Shown: in pieces, positions 56,462 to 64,000 of the stretch
How positions within the stretch are numbered: position 1 is the first letter of the stretch
How the letters are laid out: every line of letters starts with the position of its first letter
Assembly: GCA_963745915.1 (NCBI GenBank)
Contig: CAVUZA010000002.1
Coordinates: forward strand, 682,001 to 746,000
Reading direction: 5' to 3'
Length of the DNA: 64,000 bases
From: VRUE01 sp963745915
Lineage (GTDB): Bacteria; Actinomycetota; Thermoleophilia; Solirubrobacterales; 70-9
The notes under the pieces: generated by a model
What the model saw: the letters and a program-made list of their open reading frames with translations, nothing else
What the model was told of the DNA's origin: nothing
Database searches by the model: none
Position numbers and translations under genes: made by a program

Positions 56462-57187
56462 TCAGCGGCGGCTGACCTCGGTCGCGGTCGCCTGGTCGCG
56501 CGGGCGGACGACAATCTCGTCGACGTTGACGTGCGGCGGCTGGGCCAGCGCCCAGCGGATGCACTCGGCGACGTCCTCGGCGGTCAGCGGCTCCATCCCC
56601 TCATAGACGCGGGCGGCCTTCTCCTCGTCGCCGCCGAAGCGGACCAGGGAGAACTCGGTCTCGACCATGCCGGGCGCGACCTCAGTGAAGCGCACCGGCT
56701 CGCCCAGCGACTCGAGCCGCAGGGTGCGCATCATCGCCCGCTGGCCGTGCTTGGCGGCGGTGTAGCCGGCGCCGCCGCGGTAGGTCTCGAAGCCGGCGAT
56801 GCTGGTCACCGCAACCACGTGCCCGTCGCCGGAGGCGACCAGGCGCGGCAGCAGCGCCCGCGTCATCCGCATCGTCCCCAGCACGTTGGCCTGGTACATC
56901 GCCAGCCACTGCTCTTCCTCGGCCTCGGCGACCGGACCGAGCCCGAGGGCGCCGCCGGCGTTGTTGACCAGCACGTCGCAGCGCTCCAACCGCAGCGCCA
57001 GCGCCTCGACCGAGGCCGGATCGGCGACGTCGAGGGCGATCGCCTCGCCGCCGGTCTCCGCGGCCAGCGCTTCCAGCCGGTCGAGCCGCCGGGCGGCGAG
57101 CACGGTCCGGTAACCCTCCCCCGCCAGGACCCGCGCCGTGGCCGCGCCGATGCCGCTCGACGCCCCGGTGATCACCGCCGTTCGCAT
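56462..57187 (-). CDS. Short-chain dehydrogenase/reductase
   Basis: 241 residues, classical SDR related to the YdfG/3-hydroxy acid dehydrogenase group. TGASSGIGAATARVLAGEG (cofactor loop), LDVADPASV, NNAGGALGLGPV, catalytic Ser in VTSIAGFETYRGGAGYTAAKHGQR with Tyr and Lys as YTAAK. NAD(P)-dependent; substrate unknown. Confidence 0.93.
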   Translation of the reverse strand: MRTAVITGASSGIGAATARVLAGEGYRTVLAARRLDRLEALAAETGGEAIALDVADPASVEALALRLERCDVLVNNAGGALGLGPVAEAEEEQWLAMYQANVLGTMRMTRALLPRLVASGDGHVVAVTSIAGFETYRGGAGYTAAKHGQRAMMRTLRLESLGEPVRFTEVAPGMVETEFSLVRFGGDEEKAARVYEGMEPLTAEDVAECIRWALAQPPHVNVDEIVVRPRDQATATEVSRR

Positions 57188-57280
57188 CGCTTCGACCCTA
57201 GCGATCCGCCGCTTCGCTTTGTTTTTCCTTCTTATTTAGTTGAATTACTCCTTCCGGCAATCCGCGCGAAGGAGGAAGCG

Positions 57281-58132
57281 ATGAACCTGACCAAGAACCT
57301 GGCCCTGGTCTCCGAAGTCGAGGGCCACGAACCTGGCGACGTCGCCCGGGTGGCGGCGGCCCTGCAGCGACAGGCGGTCCGCGACTTCGGCCCTGTCTGG
57401 GAGACGTGCGCGACGGTCGACGCGTTCCCGACCCTCGAGGACGTGCCGGTCGGCTACTGGCCGATGCTCGTTCGCGACGACATCGGCTTCCAGGGCGCCG
57501 CCGGCATCCACCTCGACAAAGACGGCCAGCCCTTCGCCCTGATCACCTACGGCGACAGCTGGTCGCTGACCGCCAGCCACGAGATGCTGGAGATGCTCGC
57601 CGACCCGTTCGGCAACCGCCTGATCCCCGGCCAGTCGCCGAAGGACGACCAGGGGCGGGTCGAGTTCCTGGTCGAGGTCTGCGACCCCTCCGAGGCGGCC
57701 GAGTTCGCCTACACGGTGAACGACGTCCTCGTCTCCGACTTCTACACGCCGCGCTTCTTCGAGCCGCTGCCGGCCCCGGGGGCCCGCTACAGCTTCACGG
57801 GCGTGATCGAGCGGCCGCGGGAGATCCTGCGCGGTGGCTACATCAGCTGGCACGACCCGGTCTCCGACCACTGGTGGCAGCAGATCTGGTTCGGGGCAGA
57901 GAGGGAGTACCGTGATCTGGGCGTGTTCGATGCCAGCGTCGACAGCCTGCGCTCGGAGATCGACAAGCGGACGCCCCACCCCGAGTTGGTCGAGGGCCTC
58001 CCCCCGTCGAACTCGGTGCTCGAGGCGGCGGTCGCGGTCGGCGCCCAGACCGCCGCGGCCGCAGGCTCGAAGGCAACCTCGCTGCGCACCCAGATCGAGT
58101 CGATCCGCGCCGCGGCAGAGGGCGGCGCCTAA
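57281..58132 (+). CDS. Hypothetical protein with a conserved HE-containing segment
   Basis: 283 residues from ATG 57281, with a strong AAGGAGGAAG ribosome-binding site. Not recognised. The middle holds FALITYGDSWSLTASHEMLEMLADPFGNRL, in which HE and the later Asp could form a metal site like that of minimal metallohydrolases. EFLVEVCDPSEAAEFAYTVNDVLVSDFYTPRFF and HDPVSDHWWQQIWFG follow. The C-terminal 60 residues are Ala-rich and low in complexity. It is followed 3 nt later by a 57-residue protein, suggesting an operon. Confidence 0.78.
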   Translation: MNLTKNLALVSEVEGHEPGDVARVAAALQRQAVRDFGPVWETCATVDAFPTLEDVPVGYWPMLVRDDIGFQGAAGIHLDKDGQPFALITYGDSWSLTASHEMLEMLADPFGNRLIPGQSPKDDQGRVEFLVEVCDPSEAAEFAYTVNDVLVSDFYTPRFFEPLPAPGARYSFTGVIERPREILRGGYISWHDPVSDHWWQQIWFGAEREYRDLGVFDASVDSLRSEIDKRTPHPELVEGLPPSNSVLEAAVAVGAQTAAAAGSKATSLRTQIESIRAAAEGGA

Positions 58133-58135
58133 CCG

Positions 58136-58309
58136 GTGGCCGAGGAGGCCAAAGCACGGAGCGAGCGGGCCCGCAAGTTGCGCGAGGAGATCGAGCGGCT
58201 ACAGGCCGGCAAACCGCGCCGGCCGCGCAGCCCGCACGAGTTCGTCGAGGAGCAGATGCGCGAAGCCAGCGAAGAGGAAAAGGGGAAGCCGCCGAATGAG
58301 GACGGGTAG
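58136..58309 (+). CDS. Small highly charged coiled-coil protein
   Basis: 57 residues from GTG 58136: VAEEAKARSERARKLREEIE, then RLQAGKPRRPRSPHEFVEEQMREASEEEK. Starts 3 nt after the preceding stop. Charged heptad-like helices at both ends with a basic Pro hinge. No family recognised. Its close coupling suggests it works with the 283-residue protein. Confidence 0.6.
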   Translation: MAEEAKARSERARKLREEIERLQAGKPRRPRSPHEFVEEQMREASEEEKGKPPNEDG

Positions 58310-58342
58310 AGAGCTGCTCCCCGATCGAGAGGGGGTGGCGAG

Positions 58343-59050
58343 CTAGCCGGCGGCGCCTTCGAACTTGTAGCCGACGCCGCGCACGGTGACGACGAGCTCG
58401 GGGCGCTGGGGGTCGAGCTCGACCTTCTGGCGCAGGTTGGAGATGTGGACGTCGCAGGCGCGCTCGTCGCCGTCGAATTCGGTCTGCCAGAGCTCCTCCA
58501 TGATCTGGCGGCGGGGGAAGACCTCGCCGGGGCGGCCGACCAGCAGGCGCAGCAGCTGGAACTCCGAGCGGGTCAGGTTGACCTGCTCGCCGCGCACGGT
58601 GGCGACGTGGCGGACGAGGTCGATCGCGACCGGGCCGGCCTCGATCTTCACCGCCTGGTTGAGCGGGCCGCGGTCGAGCTCACGGCGGCGCAGCTGGGCG
58701 CGCACCCGGCCGAGCAGCTCGCGCACCGAGAAGGGCTTGGTCACGTAGTCGTCGGCGCCGACCTCGAGGCCGACGACCTTGTCGACCTCGGCGTCCTTGG
58801 CGGTGAGCAGGATGATCGGCACGGCGCTGCGCGAGCGCACGTCGCGGCAGATGTCGAGGCCGCTGGGGCCGGGCATCATGATGTCGAGGATCAGCAGGTC
58901 GAAGGGGATGCCGTCGCCGCCGACCTTGTCGACCGCCTCGTTGCCGTCGATCGCGACGTCGACGTCGAAGCCGTCCTGGGCCAGCGCGTAGCCGACCGAC
59001 TCGCGGACCGAGGGCTCGTCGTCGGCCACCAGTATGCGCCCGCTGCTCAT
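58343..59050 (-). CDS. OmpR/MtrA-type response regulator
   Basis: 235 residues. Receiver: ILVADDEPSVRESVGYALAQ, phosphoacceptor Asp56 in LLILDIMMPGPSGLD, LLTAKDAEVDKVVGLEVGADDYVTKPFSVREL. Trans_reg_C winged helix: VNLTRSEFQLLRLLVGRPGEVFPRRQIMEELW and RACDVHISNLRQKVE to VRGVGYKFE. It overlaps the sensor kinase gene by ATGA; the kinase is transcribed first. Confidence 0.95.
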   Translation of the reverse strand: MSSGRILVADDEPSVRESVGYALAQDGFDVDVAIDGNEAVDKVGGDGIPFDLLILDIMMPGPSGLDICRDVRSRSAVPIILLTAKDAEVDKVVGLEVGADDYVTKPFSVRELLGRVRAQLRRRELDRGPLNQAVKIEAGPVAIDLVRHVATVRGEQVNLTRSEFQLLRLLVGRPGEVFPRRQIMEELWQTEFDGDERACDVHISNLRQKVELDPQRPELVVTVRGVGYKFEGAAG

Positions 59051-60345
59051 GCGATCGGGGTCGGGCTGGGTTTGGCGAGCGGCAGGCGGACCCAGAAGGT
59101 GCTGCCCTCGCGCTCGACCGAGTCGGCGCCGATCTGGCCGCCCATGACGTCGACCATGCGCCGGGCGATCGCCAGGCCGAGGCCGAAGCCCTGCTGCTTG
59201 CGGGTCTCGCTGCGGCGGTAGAAGCGCTCGAAGACGCGCTCCAGCTCAGCCGCGGGGATGCCCGTTCCTGTGTCGATGACTTCGATGATCACGTCGCTCT
59301 CGCCGTCGCGGCGGCCGCGTACGGTAACGGCGCCGGGGGGCGGCGTGTTCTTGAAGGCGTTGGTGAGCAGGCCGATCAGCACCTGGCGCAGCAGGGTCGG
59401 GTCGCCGATCGCGGTCAGGTCGGGGGCGCACTCGACCCCCAACTCGACGTGTTTGGGCGCCTCGACCGCCTTGACCACGTCGCGCAGGGCGACCTCGACG
59501 TCGACCGGCTCGCGCTCGCCGGCGCCCAGCGACTCGACCCGGGCCAGGGTGAGCAGCGCTTTGGTCAGGCGGTTCATCCGGTCGGCGTCCTCGGCGAGGC
59601 GGCGGAGGAAGTGGTCGCGGGCCTGGGGCTCATCCTTCGCCCCGTCCTGGAGGACCTCGATCGCGCCCGAGATCCCGGCCAGCGGGTTGCGCAGCTCGTG
59701 GGCGGCGTTGGAGACGAAGTCGGCTTCGGCGAACTCGCGGCGCATCTCGTCGGTGCGGTCGCGGACGACTGCGAGCACGGCGCGCTCGCCGGGCAGCGAG
59801 CGGGCCTGCATCGCGTAGGCGCGGTCGCCGATGCGCAGCGCCGGGTGGGCGGCGAAGCCGACTTCGGCGGCGCGGCGCAGCGGGCCGCGCATCGCTTCCG
59901 GCGGGCGGCCGCGTTCGAGCAGCTTGGCGGCGGCGTCGTTGGAGAAGCGCACGGCGCCGTCGTCGTCGACGACCATCACCGCGTCGGTGAGGCCGTCGAA
60001 GATCGCCTCGAGCTTGTTGCGATCGGCGGTGAGCACGCCGAAGCTCTCTTTCAGCGAGGCGCGCATCGACTCGAGGGCGCGGGCCAGGTCGCCGATCTCG
60101 TCCGGGCCGGAGACGCGCAGCGGCGCGTCGAAGGAGCCGGCCGCCATCTCCCCCGCCGCCTGGGCGAGGCGCGAGACGCGGTGGGAGATCGCGACCGCGA
60201 TCATGAAGCCGGCCAGGGTGCCGATCAGCACCGCGGCGATCAGCGCCTGGCGGTTTTCGCCGAAGGCGTAGACGGCGAAGGAGGTGATCAGCGAGACGGC
60301 CGCGAAGGCGCCCGCCAGCCAGAGCCGCATCCCTATCCGCCTCAT
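59047..60345 (-). CDS. Sensor histidine kinase
   Basis: 432 residues. Two closely spaced TM segments (residues 7-27 and 33-53) with almost no extracellular loop, so sensing is probably intramembrane or cytoplasmic. HAMP (SHRVSRLAQAAGEMAAGSFD), PAS (LEAIFDGLTDAVMVVDDDG), HisKA with His216 in VSNAAHELRNPLAGISG, and HATPase with LRQVLIGLLTNAFKNTPP, DTGTGIPAAELERVFERF and GFGLGLAIARRMVDVMGG. Partner of the overlapping response regulator. Confidence 0.95.
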   Translation of the reverse strand: MRRIGMRLWLAGAFAAVSLITSFAVYAFGENRQALIAAVLIGTLAGFMIAVAISHRVSRLAQAAGEMAAGSFDAPLRVSGPDEIGDLARALESMRASLKESFGVLTADRNKLEAIFDGLTDAVMVVDDDGAVRFSNDAAAKLLERGRPPEAMRGPLRRAAEVGFAAHPALRIGDRAYAMQARSLPGERAVLAVVRDRTDEMRREFAEADFVSNAAHELRNPLAGISGAIEVLQDGAKDEPQARDHFLRRLAEDADRMNRLTKALLTLARVESLGAGEREPVDVEVALRDVVKAVEAPKHVELGVECAPDLTAIGDPTLLRQVLIGLLTNAFKNTPPPGAVTVRGRRDGESDVIIEVIDTGTGIPAAELERVFERFYRRSETRKQQGFGLGLAIARRMVDVMGGQIGADSVEREGSTFWVRLPLAKPSPTPIA

Positions 60346-60398
60346 GAGGAGTTACTAACACAAACGCGCCGCCGCGGAGGCATGGGAGAATCGGATGT

Positions 60399-61127
60399 AT
60401 GCGGACGCTGGTCTTCATTCCGGCCTGGAACGAGGAGGACTCCGTCGCGGCGGTGATCGCCGGAGTGCGCGAGGCGCTGCCCGAAGCCGACGTGCTGGTC
60501 GTCGACGACGGCTCGGTCGACGCGACCGCGGCGCGCTCGCGCGAGGCCGGCGCCCTGGTCGCCTCGCTGCCCTTCAACCAGGGGCTGGGCGCCGCCCTGC
60601 AGACCGGCTACCTGCACGCCCGGCGCGAGGGCTATGAGGCCTGCGCCCACCTCGACGCCGACGGCCAGCACCCGCCCGCCGAGGTCGCCCGGCTGCTGGC
60701 CGAGATCTACGCCGACCGCGCCGACCTGGTGATCGGCTCGCGCTACACCGACCCCGACCGCGAGGCCGAGGGCGACGAGTACCGGCCGACCCTCTCGCGG
60801 CGGATCGGCACCGGCGTCTTCCGCTTCTTCCTCACCCTGGCCACGCGCCAGCGCTTCACCGACACGACCAGCGGCATGCGCGCCGCCAACCGCCGCGCGA
60901 TGGACCTGTTCAGCGAGCGCTACTCGCCCGACTTCGCCGAGATCGAGTCGCTGCAGATGGCGGTCCGCGAGGGCCTGCGGGTCGAGGAGCTGCCGGTGCG
61001 GATGCTCGAGCGGGCCGGTGGCACCTCCTTCCTGACGCCGCTGCGCTCGGCCTTCTTCATCTTCAAGGGGATGATCGTGCTGCTTGTCGGCCAGTTCCGC
61101 CCGCGCGAGGCGAAGGCGGAGCGGTGA
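60399..61127 (+). CDS. Family 2 glycosyltransferase
   Basis: 242 residues. LVFIPAWNEEDSVAAVIAGV, VLVVDDGSVDATAARSREAG, LPFNQGLGAALQTGYL, the DxD-like HLDADGQHPP and DLVIGSRYTDPD. TSGMRAANRRAMDLF and the C-terminal hydrophobic AFFIFKGMIVLLVGQFR are typical of polyprenyl-phosphate glycosyltransferases paired with DUF2304 proteins. Overlaps the next gene by GTGA. Confidence 0.92.
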   Translation: MRTLVFIPAWNEEDSVAAVIAGVREALPEADVLVVDDGSVDATAARSREAGALVASLPFNQGLGAALQTGYLHARREGYEACAHLDADGQHPPAEVARLLAEIYADRADLVIGSRYTDPDREAEGDEYRPTLSRRIGTGVFRFFLTLATRQRFTDTTSGMRAANRRAMDLFSERYSPDFAEIESLQMAVREGLRVEELPVRMLERAGGTSFLTPLRSAFFIFKGMIVLLVGQFRPREAKAER

Positions 61128-61561
61128 CGGCGCTCGTCGCGCTCGCCGCCGAGCAGGCGCCGAAGGTCCACCTCACCGCGCAGACGCGGATCCTCGCGGC
61201 GCTGCTGGCGCTCGCCTTCATGGTCCTGATCCTGGACCTGATCCGCCGCGACAGGCTGCAGGAGCGCTACAGCGTCGTCTGGTTCGTCGCCGGCCTCGGG
61301 ATGCTGGCCGGGGCCGCCTTCCCCGGCCTGCTGGAGCTGGTCGCCGACGCGATGGGCGTGCGCGACACCAACGTCGCCCTGTTCTCGATCGTGCTCCTCT
61401 TCCTGCTCGGCCTGGCGCTCAACTTCAGCGTGATCATGTCGCGCCAGGCGGCGCAGATCACCCGCCTCGCCCAGGAACAGGCGCTGGAACGCGCCCGCGG
61501 GCAGGGGCGCGCCTCAGCCGGCGACGGCGGCGAGGCGAAAGGCGAGCGCTTCCAGGGCTAG
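61124..61561 (+). CDS. DUF2304 membrane protein
   Basis: 145 residues from GTG 61124. Three TM segments (RILAALLALAFMVLILDLI, YSVVWFVAGLGMLAGAAFPGLLELV, ALFSIVLLFLLGLALNFSVIMS) and a cytoplasmic coiled tail (QAAQITRLAQEQALERARG). LIRRDRLQERYSVVWF is the DUF2304 core. Such proteins nearly always sit beside a GT2 gene, as here, and probably anchor or assist it. The last 48 nt overlap the holB 3' end on the other strand. Confidence 0.9.
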   Translation: MTALVALAAEQAPKVHLTAQTRILAALLALAFMVLILDLIRRDRLQERYSVVWFVAGLGMLAGAAFPGLLELVADAMGVRDTNVALFSIVLLFLLGLALNFSVIMSRQAAQITRLAQEQALERARGQGRASAGDGGEAKGERFQG

Positions 61562-62572
61562 CTCCTCGGAGACGTTGAGGTCGAGGCGGCGGCGGGTGTC
61601 TTCGACCAGCCCGATGGCGCGGCGGGGACGGGACGGGTCGAGGCCGGCGGCGGCGGCTTCGAGGTCGGCGAGGCGGTCGCGGTTGTGGACGGCCTCGGTG
61701 GCGCCGGCGGCGGTCGCGACCAGGTCGCGCTGCCAGGCGGCGGCCAGCCCCAGCCCCAGGTCGAGCACCTCGGTCCGGCGCCGCCGCCCGGCCCGCTTCG
61801 CTTCCTCGCCGATCTCCTTGGCGCTGCGCTTGACCCCGGCCTCGGCTTCCTCGTCGAGCAGCATGCGGGTGGCGTCCTCGGCCTCCTCGCCGGCCTCCTC
61901 GGCGACCTTCAGCAGCCGTGTCCCGCCCCGTTCCAGGGAGGCGGCGCGCAGGTCGCGGCCTGCCTCGGAGAGAAGAAACCGGGCGAGCACGGGGTCGCCG
62001 CCGGCGAGACGGGCGGCGGCCGCGACCTCCGCCGGCGGGGCGGCGTCGCCCAGCTCGGCCTCCACCACCTCAGGCGGCAGCGGCGCGAACTCGATCGGCT
62101 GGCAGCGCGAGGCGATCGTCTCCAGCAGCTGGGCCGGCTCGGAGCTGAGCAGGATCAGGTGGGCGAACTCGGGCGGCTCCTCGAGCGTCTTCAGCAGCGC
62201 GTTCTGGCTCTCGTCGCGCATCAGCTCGGCGGCGGCGAGGACGAAGACCCGCTTCTCGCCCTCGAAGGGGCGGTAGGAGGCGGCGCGGATCACCTTCTCA
62301 CGCACCTCCTCGACCATGTGCTGGGCGCCGCGTGGCGCCAGCCAGACGAGGTCGGGGTGCGGCGAGGGGTCGAGCAGGGCGCGGCGGCGGGCGTCCTCGG
62401 GGTCGGGCGCGGCGGCGGCGAGGATCTCGGCGGCGAAGGCGCGCGCCGCGGCGGCCTTGCCGGCCCCGCGCGGGCCGCGGAAGAGGTAGGCGTGGGAGGG
62501 CCCGCTGCGCAGCGCAGCGCCGAGCGCGAGCCGCGCCCGGGGCTGGTGCTCGGTCGCCTCAGCCAGCCCCAC
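61514..62572 (-). CDS. holB: DNA polymerase III subunit delta prime
   Basis: 352 residues. Clamp-loader AAA+ with SHAYLFRGPRGAGKAAAARAFAAEI (P-loop-like), VREKVIRAASYRPFEGEKRVFVLAAAELMRDESQNALLKTLEEPPEFAHLILLSSE and the SRC motif IASRCQPIEFAPLP. The zinc-module cysteines found in dnaX are missing. Starts within tmk, overlapping by 14 nt. Works with gamma/tau from dnaX at 15.9-17.7 kb. Confidence 0.92.
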   Translation of the reverse strand: MGLAEATEHQPRARLALGAALRSGPSHAYLFRGPRGAGKAAAARAFAAEILAAAAPDPEDARRRALLDPSPHPDLVWLAPRGAQHMVEEVREKVIRAASYRPFEGEKRVFVLAAAELMRDESQNALLKTLEEPPEFAHLILLSSEPAQLLETIASRCQPIEFAPLPPEVVEAELGDAAPPAEVAAAARLAGGDPVLARFLLSEAGRDLRAASLERGGTRLLKVAEEAGEEAEDATRMLLDEEAEAGVKRSAKEIGEEAKRAGRRRRTEVLDLGLGLAAAWQRDLVATAAGATEAVHNRDRLADLEAAAAGLDPSRPRRAIGLVEDTRRRLDLNVSEELALEALAFRLAAVAG

Positions 62573-63146
62573 GGACGGCCTCCATCACCCGGTCGTGGAC
62601 CTGCTCGACGCTGCCGCCAGCGTCGACCGGGACCATGCGGTCGGCGGCGATCTTGGCGATCTCGTCGTAGGCGGTGGCGACGGCGCGCTGCAGCTCGAGG
62701 CCCTCGGACTCGAAGCGGTCCTCGCCCGCGGCGCGGCCGAGGCCGGTCTCGGGATCGACCCGCAGCAGCACGGTGAGGTCGGGCCAGAGGCCGTCGCTGG
62801 CGTTGTCGGTGAGCGAGATCACCTCGCCGACGCCGAGCCCACGGGCGGCGCCCTGGTAGGCGACGCTGGAGTCGGCGAAGCGGTCGGCGACGACGTCGCG
62901 GCCGGCCTCCAGCGCCGGGCGGATCACCCGCGCGGTGAGGTCGGCGCGGGCGGCGAGGAAGAGCAGCAGCTCGGCGAAGGGGTCGAGCTCGAGCGCCGGG
63001 TCGGCGAGCAGCTCGCGGATCCGCTCGGCCGCCTCGGTCCCCCCCGGCTCGCGGATCAGCAGCGTCTCCGGGCCGAGCGCCTCGGCCAGCAGCTTCGCCT
63101 GCGTCGACTTGCCTGAGCCGTCGATCCCCTCGAGCGAGATGAACAC
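62559..63146 (-). CDS. tmk: Thymidylate kinase
   Basis: 195 residues. MFISLEGIDGSGKSTQAKLL (P-loop), LIREPGGTEAAERIRELL (DR/EPGG motif), ADRFADSSVAYQGAARGL (DRY-like) and VLLRVDPETGLGRAAGEDRFE (lid). Phosphorylates dTMP to dTDP. Overlaps holB; topA lies upstream across a palindrome. topA-tmk-holB is a common actinobacterial order. Confidence 0.96.
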   Translation of the reverse strand: MFISLEGIDGSGKSTQAKLLAEALGPETLLIREPGGTEAAERIRELLADPALELDPFAELLLFLAARADLTARVIRPALEAGRDVVADRFADSSVAYQGAARGLGVGEVISLTDNASDGLWPDLTVLLRVDPETGLGRAAGEDRFESEGLELQRAVATAYDEIAKIAADRMVPVDAGGSVEQVHDRVMEAVRGAG

Positions 63147-63155
63147 GTAACTCCT

Positions 63156-63204
63156 GTTCCGGTGGTCCTTTTGGACCCTATAGGTACATAAGGCGCACCG
63201 GAAC
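63156..63204. repeat. Palindrome, family A (second copy)
   Basis: GTTCCGGTG (63156-63164) pairs with CACCGGAAC (63196-63204). Inside lie GGTCC-TTTT-GGACC and CCTATAGG, both self-complementary. The right half, TACATAAGGCGCACCGGAAC, is nearly the same as the family A copy at 8511-8569. Located at the topA stop. Confidence 0.82.
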
Positions 63205-63206
63205 GG

Positions 63207-64000
63207 CTATTTCGTGGCCGCCTTGGCCCGTTTGCGCTTCCGGGTCGCGGCGGTCGACTTGTCCTCGTCGCCTTTGGGCAGCGGTTTCCCGGCCATCGCT
63301 TCTTTGGCCTTTTTCGCCGCTTCGCGCTCGGCGCGGCGTTTCTTCATCTCCTGCATCGACTCGCAGTCGTCGTTGAGGCAGAGGTTCCAGGGCCGGCCGC
63401 GGAAGGGCACGACCTTGAGCCGCGGCGTCTCGCCGCAGACCGAGCAGCGGTCTTCGAGCTTGAAACGTCGCCGCGCTGGGGCAGCGGGAAGGTCTGGTCG
63501 CAGGACTCGGGGTCGTCGGCGGTCCAGCCGCTGCAGCCGACGAAGCGCTTGCCCGATTTTTTCGCCCGGATGATGCGCAGCATGTTGGGCGAGCCGTCCT
63601 CCTTGGTCCGCCCCGCTTCCTCGCAGACCTTGCAGGGGCCGAGGATGCGGTCGAGGTCCATCCCGGCCCAGACCACCTTGGCCAGGTCTTCGCGGCGCTC
63701 GTCGATCTCGGTCCAGGTGCTGTGCAGCAGCTCGCGGCTGTCGCCGACGACCGAGTCCTTGCTCATCTCGCCGGAGGCGATCTGGTCCATCTCCTGCTCC
63801 AGCTGGGCGGTCATTTCCGGCGTCGCCATCCGCGGCACGTACTTCTTGAACGCGTCGTACATCGCGATCCCGGTCTCCGAGGGGACCGGCGGGTTGCCGT
63901 AGACGTAGCCGCGGTCGAAGAGCTTCTTGATGATGTCGGCGCGGGTCGCCTTGGTGCCGAGGCCGCGCTCCTCCATCATTTCGACCAGCTTCGCCTGCGA
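63207..64000 (-). pseudogene. topA: DNA topoisomerase I (type IA, archaeal-like), 3' part, one-base frameshift
   Basis: The frame is open from the window edge (SQAKLVEMMEERGLGTKATR) to the frameshift. LGTKATRADIIKKLFDRGYV is the type IA motif in its archaeal/TopoIII-like form; bacterial TopA normally has GIGRPSTYA. A Cys-rich zinc module follows (CKVCEEAGRTKEDG, GKRFVGCSGW, SCDQTFPLPQRGD). At the T3 run (minus strand; 63463-63465) one base is missing. Adding a T restores FKLEDRCSVCGETPRLKVVPFRGRPWNLCL and a Lys-rich tail ending at 63207. It relaxes negative supercoils. Upstream catalytic domains are outside the window. Confidence 0.85.

Noticed and set aside
57960..58010. Protein segment TPHPELVEG, similar to translated proteobacterial REP sequences
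   Set aside because: The DNA matches only part of such repeats and no paired inverted copy is present, so resemblance is probably accidental.
1..64000. CRISPR arrays and rRNA genes
   Set aside because: No regularly spaced direct repeats of 25-40 nt and no conserved rRNA segments were seen.

Overview
The window is about 64 kb of very GC-rich chromosome, packed with genes on both strands. Gene content points to a high-GC actinobacterium, most likely the Thermoleophilia/Solirubrobacterales side of the phylum. The markers are a fused PafBC regulator, a recR-ybaB-dnaX cluster, topA-tmk-holB, a small SRP RNA, many GTG/TTG starts, and 4-nt ATGA or GTGA overlaps inside operons. The placement is inferred from gene content; no rRNA is present to confirm it.

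Layout. 1-8.5 kb: envelope and secreted functions (multi-pass membrane protein, dolichol-phosphate-mannose-type glycosyltransferase, glycoside hydrolase, DUF1906 protein, penicillin acylase) with a Phd/PIN toxin-antitoxin pair. 8.5-14.8 kb: a TetR-dcd-ytoQ-metallo-beta-lactamase operon, two more TetR regulators, a MerR/B12-type regulator and a degenerate GGDEF protein. 15-17.7 kb: recR, ybaB, dnaX. 17.8-25.9 kb: membrane glycosyltransferase, acetolactate decarboxylase, CASTOR/POLLUX-like channel, NodIJ-type ABC exporter, SRP RNA and a cation/proton antiporter. 25.9-29.6 kb: tRNA-Val followed by an accessory patch (VapBC with three co-oriented small genes, an MNT/truncated-HEPN pair, a Fic protein with a repeat-rich operator). 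29.6-34.6 kb: small housekeeping enzymes (VOC, ArfB, PCD), zinc alcohol dehydrogenase, and an HD-GYP protein with a long structured upstream region. 34.6-41.2 kb: an MFS permease and a complete peptide-type ABC importer. 41.3-51.3 kb: ATP-dependent DNA ligase, PafBC, two large membrane proteins, an OB/HD protein, and a DUF190-CrcB-CrcB fluoride-export operon coupled to a nucleotidyltransferase/HTH pair. 52.6-54.1 kb: an arsR-aquaporin-arsC arsenic operon. 54-64 kb: miscellaneous enzymes, a two-component system, a GT2/DUF2304 pair, holB, tmk and the 3' part of an archaeal-type topoisomerase I gene.

Two features run across the whole window. First, near-perfect long palindromes sit at gene ends. 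They fall into at least three sequence families with recurring stems and CCTATGTCC-like loops; one half-copy is translated as the tail of the aquaporin. Second, at least six otherwise well-conserved genes carry single-base frameshifts, several in homopolymers. Sequence error is the likeliest explanation, so those genes should be read as probably intact in the organism. No CRISPR array, integrase, transposase or rRNA gene was seen.
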